A stretch of 11,764 nucleotides of DNA from Chloroflexota bacterium (GTDB lineage: Bacteria > Chloroflexota > Dormibacteria > Dormibacterales > Dormibacteraceae), in assembly GCA_005879675.1 (NCBI GenBank), contig VBJE01000077.1, forward strand, positions 10,440 through 22,203, given 5' to 3'. This document shows positions 1-5,235 of the stretch, in pieces. The translations under genes were made by a program, and so were the position numbers. How positions within the stretch are numbered: the first letter of the stretch is position 1; every line of letters starts with the position of its first letter. The notes below the pieces were generated by a model. That model ran no database searches. It worked only from the letters and a program-made list of their open reading frames with translations, and was not told the DNA's origin.

Positions 1-338
1 TTCTCGGCGCGGGCCTGACGGTCCGCCAGCCAGGCCTCCACCCAGTCGGGTGCCTTGCCTTCGGCCAGGCTCGCCGGGCGGGCCGCATAGATAAGGAAGA
101 GCCCGAGCCCGTGCTTGCAGGGGAACTTCCGGCTGGGGCAGCTGCACTTGAACGCCGGCTCGCCCAGGTCGATCGAGGTGCGGTACGGCTGGGCGGCACT
201 GCCTTTGCACTCACCCCACAGGGCGGATTCCGAGCGGCCGAGGTTGGTCCAGCGGCGCTCGGCGCCAAGCTCGCGGCCGGCCTTGGCCGCCGAGGGATCG
301 GGGGCGAGGGCCAGGACCTGCTCAGGTGTCCAGGACAT
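1..338 (-). CDS. SWIM zinc-finger family protein (N-terminal part, runs off the left edge)
   Basis: The reverse strand opens with ATG at 338 and stays open to the window edge, giving 112 residues of an incomplete protein. Near residue 65 it carries CSCPSRKFPCKHGLGL, a clear CxCx6CxH SWIM zinc finger (Cys65, Cys67, Cys74, His76). The N-terminal stretch MSWTPEQVLALAPD and the tract WTNLGRSESALWGECKG fit bacterial SWIM proteins. Those proteins are usually several hundred residues long and are often found next to MoxR-type AAA ATPase and VWA-domain genes. SWIM fingers are thought to bind nucleic acid or protein; the cellular role of this family is not established. No convincing Shine-Dalgarno sequence precedes the ATG. 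The gene is divergent from the channel gene at 620. The family call is firm; the function is not. Confidence 0.85.
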   Translation of the reverse strand, partial: MSWTPEQVLALAPDPSAAKAGRELGAERRWTNLGRSESALWGECKGSAAQPYRTSIDLGEPAFKCSCPSRKFPCKHGLGLFLIYAARPASLAEGKAPDWVEAWLADRQARAE

Positions 339-385
339 CGAACCGGGAGCGTACCTCGTACCCCCTCTGCCCATCGCGCAGCTCT

Positions 386-421
386 CCCTCTCCCCATCGG
401 GGAGAGGGTCGGGGAGAGGGG
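386..421. repeat. C/T-G/A-rich inverted repeat with an extra half-copy (REP-like)
   Basis: CCCTCTCCCC (386-395) and GGGGAGAGGG (399-408) form a perfect 10-bp stem with a 3-nt loop. GGGGAGAGGG then recurs at 411-420. No T-tract follows on either strand, and the element sits between divergent genes, so it is unlikely to be a simple terminator. The composition resembles dispersed REP-like palindromes with CTCTCCCC/GGGGAGAG cores seen in many GC-rich genomes; that link is inference. The rest of the 339-619 gap holds no gene that I can support. Confidence 0.6.
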
Positions 422-546
422 CTCAATTAAGCATTACCCCAGACCGGAGCCCGGCGGGCAAATCAGGGAGGGGGCCCGCCGGGTCGGCTGGAGATTCGGC
501 CTCGGAGTAGCGGATGGGAGGTTGAGGAGGAGGAGGCCTTACTCCT

Positions 547-558
547 CGTGAATTCACG
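547..558. promoter_or_regulatory. 12-bp perfect palindrome upstream of the channel gene
   Basis: CGTGAATTCACG is a perfect palindrome that ends 61 nt before the GTG at 620. Its position between divergent genes allows an operator role for either one, but nothing identifies a cognate regulator. A chance palindrome, which would include an EcoRI site, is also possible. Confidence 0.25.
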
Positions 559-619
559 TGGACGGCTACGGCGTTTCATAACGAATGCCGGCCGCCAATC
601 TTGCGTTTGAATTGACGCC

Positions 620-1207
620 GTGCCCAAGAGCCGCCTGGAGGCGTTCGCCGACGGGGTCTTCGCGATCGCCGCGACCTTGCTCACCCTGAACCTCACCGTC
701 ACCGAGGGACATCCGCTCGGCGGCGAGCTGCTGAGGATCTGGCCGAGCTACGTCGCCTACGCGATCACCTTCACGACGATCGGCATCATCTGGGTCAACC
801 ACCACCTGGTCATGCACCAGATCGCTCGCGTCGACCGCCTGTTCCAGGTGCTGAACGTCCTCTTCCTGATGGTCATCGCGTTCATCCCGTTTCCCACCCG
901 CCTGCTGGCGCTGTACATCACCACCGGGGACGCGCAGGCCGCCGCGCTGGCGTACGGCATCACGTTGACCTTGACCGCCCTGCTGTTCAACGCCGTCTGG
1001 TGGTACGCGGCCGCCGGAGGCCGGCTCATCCGCCAGGACGCCGACCCGAAGGTGGTCACCGGCATCGGCCGGAGCTATCTCCCGGGCCCGATGATCTACT
1101 CCGTGGCCACGGTGGTCGCGCTCGTCAGCCCGGAGCTGAGCGCGGCGCTGTACGGGCTGATCGCTCTGTTCTACGTGCTCGAGAGCTCAGTCTTCGGCCG
1201 GGCCTGA
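620..1207 (+). CDS. TMEM175-family (DUF1211) potassium channel-like membrane protein
   Basis: A 195-residue, mostly hydrophobic protein. TM1 opens with RLEAFADGVFAIAATLLTL (residues 5-23), the family signature RxxxFSDGVFAI with Ala in place of the usual Ser. TM2 contains IGIIWVNHH (54-62) and TM3 contains LNVLFLMVIAFIPFPT (78-93), both typical of the family. Three more membrane segments follow (about 105-130, 155-170 and 173-190), giving the expected six. Bacterial members assemble as tetramers and conduct K+ through a hydrophobic constriction in TM1. The GTG at 620 is the first standard start after an in-frame stop at 608-610, and it places the signature right at the N-terminus as in relatives. 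No Shine-Dalgarno is visible, so a leaderless message is possible. It is probably a separate unit from the following DGPF gene, 90 nt away. The family call is firm; ion selectivity is inferred. Confidence 0.9.
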   Translation: MPKSRLEAFADGVFAIAATLLTLNLTVTEGHPLGGELLRIWPSYVAYAITFTTIGIIWVNHHLVMHQIARVDRLFQVLNVLFLMVIAFIPFPTRLLALYITTGDAQAAALAYGITLTLTALLFNAVWWYAAAGGRLIRQDADPKVVTGIGRSYLPGPMIYSVATVVALVSPELSAALYGLIALFYVLESSVFGRA

Positions 1208-1244
1208 AATGTCGAAAGCGCCGCCCGCCATTCGATGCATGAGC

Positions 1245-1269
1245 GAGGCCCTGCCAGGACCAGGGCCTC
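1245..1269 (+). other. Perfect 9-bp stem-loop between the channel gene and the DGPF gene
   Basis: GAGGCCCTG (1245-1253) pairs with CAGGGCCTC (1261-1269) across a 7-nt loop. No U-tract follows, so it is not a classical intrinsic terminator. It sits 28 nt upstream of the DGPF start and could end the channel transcript, protect the downstream mRNA or affect translation. The role is unknown. Confidence 0.4.
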
Positions 1270-1297
1270 CGGATCAATCCCACAGGAGGAGATGGAC

Positions 1298-1645
1298 ATG
1301 CGTGTGCTGATACTGGCGAAGGAAGACCATCAGAGCAGGGCGGCGACACCCCCGACGCCACAGGAGATGGCGGAGTTTCAGAAGTTCAACGAAGAGCTGG
1401 TCAAAGCGGGCGTGGTGATCGGGGATGGCCGGCTCTACCCGAGCTCGCAGGGCAAGCGCCTGCGGTTCGACGGCAAGAAGCGGACGATCATCGACGGGCC
1501 GTTCGCGGAGACGAAAGAGCTCGTGGCAGGCTACTGGCTGTGGCAGGTGCGCTCGATGGACGAGGCGATGGAGTGGCTCAAGCGCGCGCCCTTCGACGCC
1601 GGGACCTACGAGATTCGCCAGATCTTCGAGATGGAGGGAATGTGA
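1298..1645 (+). CDS. DGPF/YCII-domain protein partnered with an ECF42 sigma factor
   Basis: A 115-residue YCII-related (DGPF) protein beginning MRVLILAKED. The hallmark DGPF lies at residues 66-69, followed by ETKE (71-74), then GYWLWQV and EWLKRAPF, all typical of the family. The start chosen is the ATG at 1298, because AGGAGG at 1284-1289 lies 8 nt upstream; the in-frame ATG at 1292 is only 2 nt from it. DGPF proteins are the standard genomic partners of ECF42 sigma factors and can form part of their regulons. Their biochemical activity is unproven, although the ferredoxin-like YCII fold is related to muconolactone-isomerase-type enzymes. The gene ends in TGA at 1643-1645, overlapping the presumed GTG start of the sigma gene, so translation is probably coupled. 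The small alpha/beta protein lacks a signal peptide and is cytoplasmic. Confidence 0.93.
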   Translation: MRVLILAKEDHQSRAATPPTPQEMAEFQKFNEELVKAGVVIGDGRLYPSSQGKRLRFDGKKRTIIDGPFAETKELVAGYWLWQVRSMDEAMEWLKRAPFDAGTYEIRQIFEMEGM

Positions 1646-2927
1646 CGGAGAGCTCGCGATAGCCGGCGACACGCATCGCACGGTCGAAGCGATCTGGCGG
1701 ATCGAGTCCGCCCGGCTCATCGCCGGGCTGGCTCGCGTCGTTGGCGACATCGAGACGGCGGAGGAGCTGGCGCAGGACGCCCTCGTTGCAGCGCTCGAGC
1801 AGTGGCCGGCGTCAGGCGTGCCGGAGAAGCCGGGCGCCTGGCTGATGGGAACGGCCAAGCATCGGGCGATCGACCTGGTCCGCCGGCGCCAGACGCTCGA
1901 GCGCAAGGAGGAAGAGATCGGACGCGCGATCGAGCGCGCGCATGAAGGTATCGACCTGGATGCGGCGATCGAAGAGGAAGTCGGCGACGACCTCCTCGGC
2001 CTCATCTTCATGGCGTGCCATCCGGTCCTCTCGAAGGACGCACGGGTCGCTCTCACCCTTCGCGTCCTCGGCGGCCTGACGACCGAGGAGATCGCGCGGG
2101 CGTTCCTGGTCCCGGTCTCGACGATCGCCCAGCGCATAGTCCGCGCCAAGCGGACCCTCACCGAAGCACACGTCAGGTTTGAGCTTCCGGGCGGGCAGGA
2201 AAGGGTCGCGCGCCTGGCATCGGTCCTCGAGGTGATCTACCTGATCTTCAACGAGGGCTACTCGGCGACCGCGGGCGAGGACTGGGTGCGACCGGCGCTC
2301 TGTGCGGAGGCGCTCCGCCTGGGCCGAGTCCTGGCCGAGCTCGTCCCGAGCGAGCCGGAGGTCCACGGCCTCGTCGCGCTGATGGAGATCCAGGCGTCGC
2401 GGCTGCGCGCGCGCATCGGGCCGTCCGGGGAGCCCGTGCTCCTGCTCGATCAGGACCGCGCGCGCTGGGATCGCCTGCTCATCCGCCGCGGCCTGTCGGC
2501 GCTGCAGCGCGCCGAAAGCCTCGGCGGCGTCATGGGTCCATACGCGCTCCAGGCGGCGATCGCCGCGTGCCACGCACGAGCGCCGGCGGCGGCGGATACC
2601 GATTGGTCGCGAATCGTCGCCCTCTACGACGCGGTCGCGCAGCTCGTGGATTCACCGGTCGTCGAGCTCAACCGGGCTGTCGCTGTCGGGATGGCTTTCG
2701 GCCCCACGGCCGGCCTCGACCTGGTGGACGAGCTCGTCCAGGAGCCCTCTCTCCAGGGTTACCACCTGCTGTGGGCCGTCCGCGGCGATCTTCTGCGAAA
2801 GCTTGGCCGGTGCGAGGAGGCGCGCATCGAGTTCGAGCGCGCGGCTTCGCTGACTCGGAACGCGGTTGAGCGCAAGCTCCTGCACAAACGAGCCTCGGAA
2901 TGCGCCGCGGAGGGAATGGCTGGCTAG
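1642..2927 (+). CDS. ECF42-type sigma factor with C-terminal TPR-like (DUF6596) extension; start region disrupted or non-standard
   Basis: The main reading frame, continuous from upstream through 2927, encodes sigma-70 region 2 (from ARLIAGLARVVGDIETAEEL near 1710 to GAWLMGTAKHRAIDLVRRR near 1890). Region 4 follows, with LTLRVLGGLTTEEIARAF and PVSTIAQRIVRAKRTL (about 2052-2160). A long C-terminal extension then carries YLIFNEGYSAT (from 2238), SPVVELNRAVAV (about 2653-2688) and DLLRKLGRCEEARIEFERA, the TPR-like part typical of ECF42. These sigma factors lack a classical anti-sigma gene; the extension is thought to control activity. The overlapping GTG at 1642 is the expected start, with GGAGGG at 1633-1638, but it reads only VTESSR before TAG at 1660-1662. 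The sigma frame itself has no ATG, GTG or TTG between 1425 and region 2. A one-base loss or sequencing error near 1645-1662, or an unusual start, is implied. Apart from this the protein, about 428 residues, looks intact. Confidence 0.88.
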
Positions 2928-3441
2928 ACGATTTCCGTCCGCGCGGTTCTGTCTGGCGATGCTGGGCCTCGTGCTCGCGGCCTGTGGCTCGCCCACGCCG
3001 TCGTCAAGCGCCACGCCCTCGCCGTCCGCGTCAGCTGCTGAAACACACCCGACCGGTGCGTCCCCGAGTCCGACGGCAAGGCCGCAGCTTGCCACGGCTG
3101 ACTCCCGTTACGGGACGATTGTTGTTGACGCCTCGGGACGCACTCTTTACTTGTTCGACATCGAACGCGACCGGCAGCCCAGGTGCTATGACGCGTGCGC
3201 GCTCAACTGGCCTCCGCTGCTTGCGGCCGGCGCGTCGACGTCGGATCCTCGGCTGGACCAGGCGTTGATCGCCACTGCGGAAAGGAAAAACGGATCAAGG
3301 CAGCTGACCTACAACGGCCACCCCCTCTACTACTACGTGGGCGACCGCTCCCCAGGAGAGATCAAGTGCCAGGCCGTGATCGAGTTTGGCGGCGGTTGGT
3401 ACGTCCTCGATGTCAAGGGCAACGAGATCCCCACGCACTGA
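2920..3441 (+). CDS. Secreted-repeat lipoprotein (COG4315 / Lipoprotein_15 type)
   Basis: The protein has a basic n-region (LARRFPSAR), a hydrophobic core and the lipobox LAAC, placing the lipidated Cys at residue 22. A Ser/Pro/Thr-rich linker runs to about residue 57, followed by two copies of the secreted repeat. Repeat 1 contains GRTLYLFD and CYDACALNWPPL; repeat 2 contains YNGHPLYYYVGD and GGGWYVLDVKGNEI. It is probably anchored on the outer face of the cytoplasmic membrane; the repeat's function is unknown. The start is non-standard: the only usual codons are TTG at 2866, giving an unusually long n-region and a 62-nt overlap with the sigma gene, and ATG at 2959, too close to the Cys. I chose CTG at 2920 because GGAGGG at 2909-2914 lies 5 nt upstream and it yields a normal signal peptide. 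The overlap with the sigma stop suggests translational coupling. In repeat 2 the usual Gly before Gln is Cys150, giving three Cys after the lipobox (89, 93, 150). Confidence 0.82.
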   Translation: MARRFPSARFCLAMLGLVLAACGSPTPSSSATPSPSASAAETHPTGASPSPTARPQLATADSRYGTIVVDASGRTLYLFDIERDRQPRCYDACALNWPPLLAAGASTSDPRLDQALIATAERKNGSRQLTYNGHPLYYYVGDRSPGEIKCQAVIEFGGGWYVLDVKGNEIPTH

Positions 3442-3453
3442 TGGTCAGTGCGT
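3433..3453. terminator. Hairpin at a convergent gene junction, possible two-way terminator
   Basis: ACGCACTGA (3433-3441) pairs perfectly with TCAGTGCGT (3445-3453) around a TGG loop. The stem includes the stop codon of the lipoprotein gene and reaches the first base of the stop codon of the opposing thioredoxin-like gene. There is no T-tract on either side, so termination is inferred from position and symmetry only. Confidence 0.45.
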
Positions 3454-3782
3454 CAAGGCGAGGTGCGGGGTTCAGTCGATGGTCCAGCCAGAAGATCCCG
3501 TAGCTGGGACTCAGCCGGTGCGCCCTGCCGCCCCTCGTCGGTCGTGTATACCCGGCACGTAAATCCGACCGGTTCTGTGCCGTTCGCAAACAGATCCCGG
3601 CCGTCGACGAGGATCGTCGGCGAGCCGTGGAATCCCACGCGCTCGGCATCGTCGGGCGAACCGATCAACTGGTACTCCACGTCGACGTCGGGTCTGGATA
3701 GGTCCCTAAGCACGTTTCTCACGCGGGCGTCCGCAATCTTCCAGCTGGCGCAGCCCTCGAAGTACTGGATCGTGATCTTCAA
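3453..3782 (-). CDS. Thioredoxin-fold protein with a single active-site Cys (mer-locus associated)
   Basis: A 109-residue protein starting MKITIQYFEGCASWKIA. The beta-strand followed by a Cys at residue 11, and GSPTILVDGRDLF (53-65) with the thioredoxin cis-proline (Pro55), mark a small thioredoxin-like fold. Relatives usually read CPNW or CPxC here and are often annotated as thioredoxin-family or, loosely, as alkylmercury lyase because they travel with merB. In this copy the active site is CASW, with no resolving Cys; the only other Cys is 76, in FTCRVYT. It could bind or shuttle thiophilic metal or act as a monothiol redox protein; neither is shown. The start is TTG at 3782, 13 nt after the arsR gene ends at 3796, so it is probably the second gene of an arsR operon. 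It is cytoplasmic, with no signal peptide. Confidence 0.75.
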   Translation of the reverse strand: MKITIQYFEGCASWKIADARVRNVLRDLSRPDVDVEYQLIGSPDDAERVGFHGSPTILVDGRDLFANGTEPVGFTCRVYTTDEGRQGAPAESQLRDLLAGPSTEPRTSP

Positions 3783-3795
3783 GGCCTATCGGCCC

Positions 3796-4161
3796 TCACA
3801 TCCAGTCCGGGCCGATCCGACTGCACGTTTCAAGTCGCCCTGCGATCGGTGACATCGCCGTCACGGCTCGATCCAGCAGCGCGTCCAGACTGGCGAGCGT
3901 GAGGCTGTACATCACCTGTTTGCCGCGTCGCTCGGTCTCCACGAAGCCACAGTGACGCAGGCACGCGAGGTGGGTGCTGACACGAGGCTGAGACTGGTGG
4001 GTCGCCTCGATGAGCTCGCCCACTGTCCGCGGTCCATCGCCGAGCAGCTCGAGGATCCGCAGCCGGGTTGGGTCGCCGAGGACGCGGAAGAATCGAGCCG
4101 CGGCCGCAACGTTGGTCGGAGCCAGGGTCGCCGGGTACATATCCGGTAAACAGGATATCAT
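3796..4161 (-). CDS. ArsR/SmtB-family metal-responsive repressor, CmtR-like
   Basis: A 121-residue winged-helix protein: FFRVLGDPTRLRILELL opens the domain, HQSQPRVSTHLACLRHCGF is the recognition region and ERRGKQVMYSL is the wing. Two Cys in the DNA-recognition helix (CLRHC, residues 67 and 71) and one near the C-terminus (Cys113 in LETCSRIG) match the spacing of the Cd/Pb ligands Cys57, Cys61 and Cys102 of mycobacterial CmtR. A thiophilic metal such as Hg, Cd or Pb is therefore the likely inducer. The N-terminus MISC also resembles CmtR MLTC. The start is ATG at 4161, because GGAGGT lies 9 nt upstream (4176-4171 on this strand); ATG at 4140 would lack such a site. That ribosome site lies inside merB codons 2-3, so the two transcripts must overlap. 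It probably represses both itself and merB. Confidence 0.9.
   Translation of the reverse strand: MISCLPDMYPATLAPTNVAAAARFFRVLGDPTRLRILELLGDGPRTVGELIEATHQSQPRVSTHLACLRHCGFVETERRGKQVMYSLTLASLDALLDRAVTAMSPIAGRLETCSRIGPDWM
4139..4158. promoter_or_regulatory. Inverted-repeat operator candidate for the ArsR repressor
   Basis: ATATCC (4139-4144) and GGATAT (4153-4158) form a perfect 6-bp inverted repeat with an 8-bp spacer. Size and symmetry fit an ArsR/SmtB dimer site. It lies in codons 2-8 of arsR and ends 9 nt before the merB GTG. A possible merB -10 box, TATCAT (4156-4161), overlaps the right arm and lies 6 nt from that GTG. Binding would block merB initiation directly. Confidence 0.6.
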
Positions 4162-4167
4162 CGTCGC

Positions 4168-4770
4168 GTGACCTCCAGGGCCCTCGAGCCGCCCAGCGAT
4201 TCACAGGCCGTGGTCAGGACTGCTGCCTTCCGGCTCCTTCTCGAGCGCTCGGCGCCATTGGGACCCGACGATCTGCAGCAGGCAACGGGTATCAGGCGCG
4301 AGCGCCTCGTGGGACTCCTTGACGATCTCGACCGCGCCGGCCGAATCCGGCGTGACGAAAGGGGAAATGTGGTGGGGTCCGCGGGGCTCAGCGTCACGGC
4401 GGACCGTCATGAGATCCACCTCGACGGCCGGCGCTACTGGACATGGTGCGCCTACGACATACTCGGCATCTTCGGCGCGTTGGGAGCCAGCGGTCGCGCC
4501 CTCTCGCCGAGTCCGGAAGGTGGCAAGACGATCGAAGTGCGATTCGAGGGAGGCCGTCCGCTCGAGAATGATGTGGTCCTGTTCCGACCTGACGAGGAGC
4601 TGCTGTCAGGCTGCGAAAACGTCTACGAGGAGTGGTGTCCCAACAGCAACCTGTTTGCAAGCAGGGAGCTCGCGGCAAGCTGGGCTGCCAGACATACCGT
4701 GCCCGGGCACGTGATGCAGCTGGCCGAGGCGGCCGACCTCGCGAGGAATGATTGGTCGGATGTTGTCTGA
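4168..4770 (+). CDS. merB: MerB-like organomercurial (alkylmercury) lyase
   Basis: A 200-residue protein matching MerB in length and layout: an N-terminal winged-helix-like part (DDLQQATGIRRERLVGLLDDL, about 34-54), then the catalytic fold. WTWCAYDILG (91-100) supplies Cys94 and Asp97, and EWCPNSNLFAS (155-165) supplies Cys157. These match the Cys96, Asp99 and Cys159 that cleave the C-Hg bond by protonolysis in plasmid R831b MerB, with a constant offset of two. LFAS followed by SWAARHTVPGHVMQLAEA is also typical. MerB releases Hg(II), which MerA normally reduces; no merA is in the window. The non-catalytic Cys117 of the classic enzyme is not at the matching place. The GTG at 4168 has no Shine-Dalgarno, and a leaderless transcript is likely. 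The gene is divergent from arsR, overlaps the next gene and probably heads an operon reaching the ABC exporter. Some MerB relatives act on other organometals, so the substrate is inferred. Confidence 0.83.
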   Translation: MTSRALEPPSDSQAVVRTAAFRLLLERSAPLGPDDLQQATGIRRERLVGLLDDLDRAGRIRRDERGNVVGSAGLSVTADRHEIHLDGRRYWTWCAYDILGIFGALGASGRALSPSPEGGKTIEVRFEGGRPLENDVVLFRPDEELLSGCENVYEEWCPNSNLFASRELAASWAARHTVPGHVMQLAEAADLARNDWSDVV

Positions 4771-5218
4771 CGCAGAAGGCAGGGTGCACCCCGACTCTCC
4801 CGAGGGATATCGCAACATCCACGTCGGGGTGCAGCGCCGGCAGCGCCGTGACGAGCTGCTGGGCCTCGTTCCCGGCGATGCGACTTCAGCCTCGTGGTCC
4901 CTGGACTGCATCGCGGTCCGATCGCCGAGCGGCGTCGACCTCAAAGGTCCCTACATCCAGGGGCCTCCTGGTGGCCGGTTCATTTATCTCTCCTGGGGCA
5001 CCGTTGACGACGCCGAGAGTTTCACGTTATTTCGACGAGCCAAGCTGTGGCTCGATGCCGTCCCTCCGGCTGTGATTGGGCGCGCGGTGGGCCAGGGTCT
5101 GCTGATAGGCCGTCTCGGACTGACCGACCGGAAAGGAAATCCCCTGTGCGCCGCGGTGCGGCCCCCTCTGATCGAATGGTCCGCCCTTGCAGCCGGCGTC
5201 AGAGCCGCTCGTGCCTGA
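4748..5218 (+). CDS. DUF5990-family protein
   Basis: A 156-residue protein of a family of unknown function. It shows the family's conserved stretches in order: YRNIHVGVQRR, DELLGLVPGDA, GPYIQGPPGGRFIYLSWGTVDD, a FRRAKLWL helix, and LTDRKGNPLCAAVRPP close to the C-terminus. No signal peptide or membrane segment is visible, so it is cytoplasmic. The beginning overlaps the end of merB by 23 nt (ATG at 4748) or 11 nt (in-frame ATG at 4760). Neither has a well-spaced Shine-Dalgarno, so translation probably depends on coupling to merB. The ABC ATPase starts 17 nt after it ends. Position alone suggests co-regulation with merB; a direct role in mercury handling is not established. DUF5990 proteins also occur away from mer genes, so chance linkage is possible. 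Confidence 0.78.
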   Translation: MIGRMLSDAEGRVHPDSPEGYRNIHVGVQRRQRRDELLGLVPGDATSASWSLDCIAVRSPSGVDLKGPYIQGPPGGRFIYLSWGTVDDAESFTLFRRAKLWLDAVPPAVIGRAVGQGLLIGRLGLTDRKGNPLCAAVRPPLIEWSALAAGVRAARA

Positions 5219-5235
5219 CCGATAAGCTGCCGATC

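Noticed and set aside
386..421. The C/T-G/A repeat as a CRISPR or tandem array
   Set aside because: There is only one hairpin and one extra half-copy, with no spacers and no cas genes.
111..551. Plus-strand open frames over the left edge
   Set aside because: They run antisense through the SWIM finger gene and into the inverted repeat; no domain is visible.
1274..2161. Minus-strand open frame (295 codons) opposite the DGPF and sigma genes
   Set aside because: The product is Arg/Ser-rich and unstructured; both plus-strand genes have clear domains.
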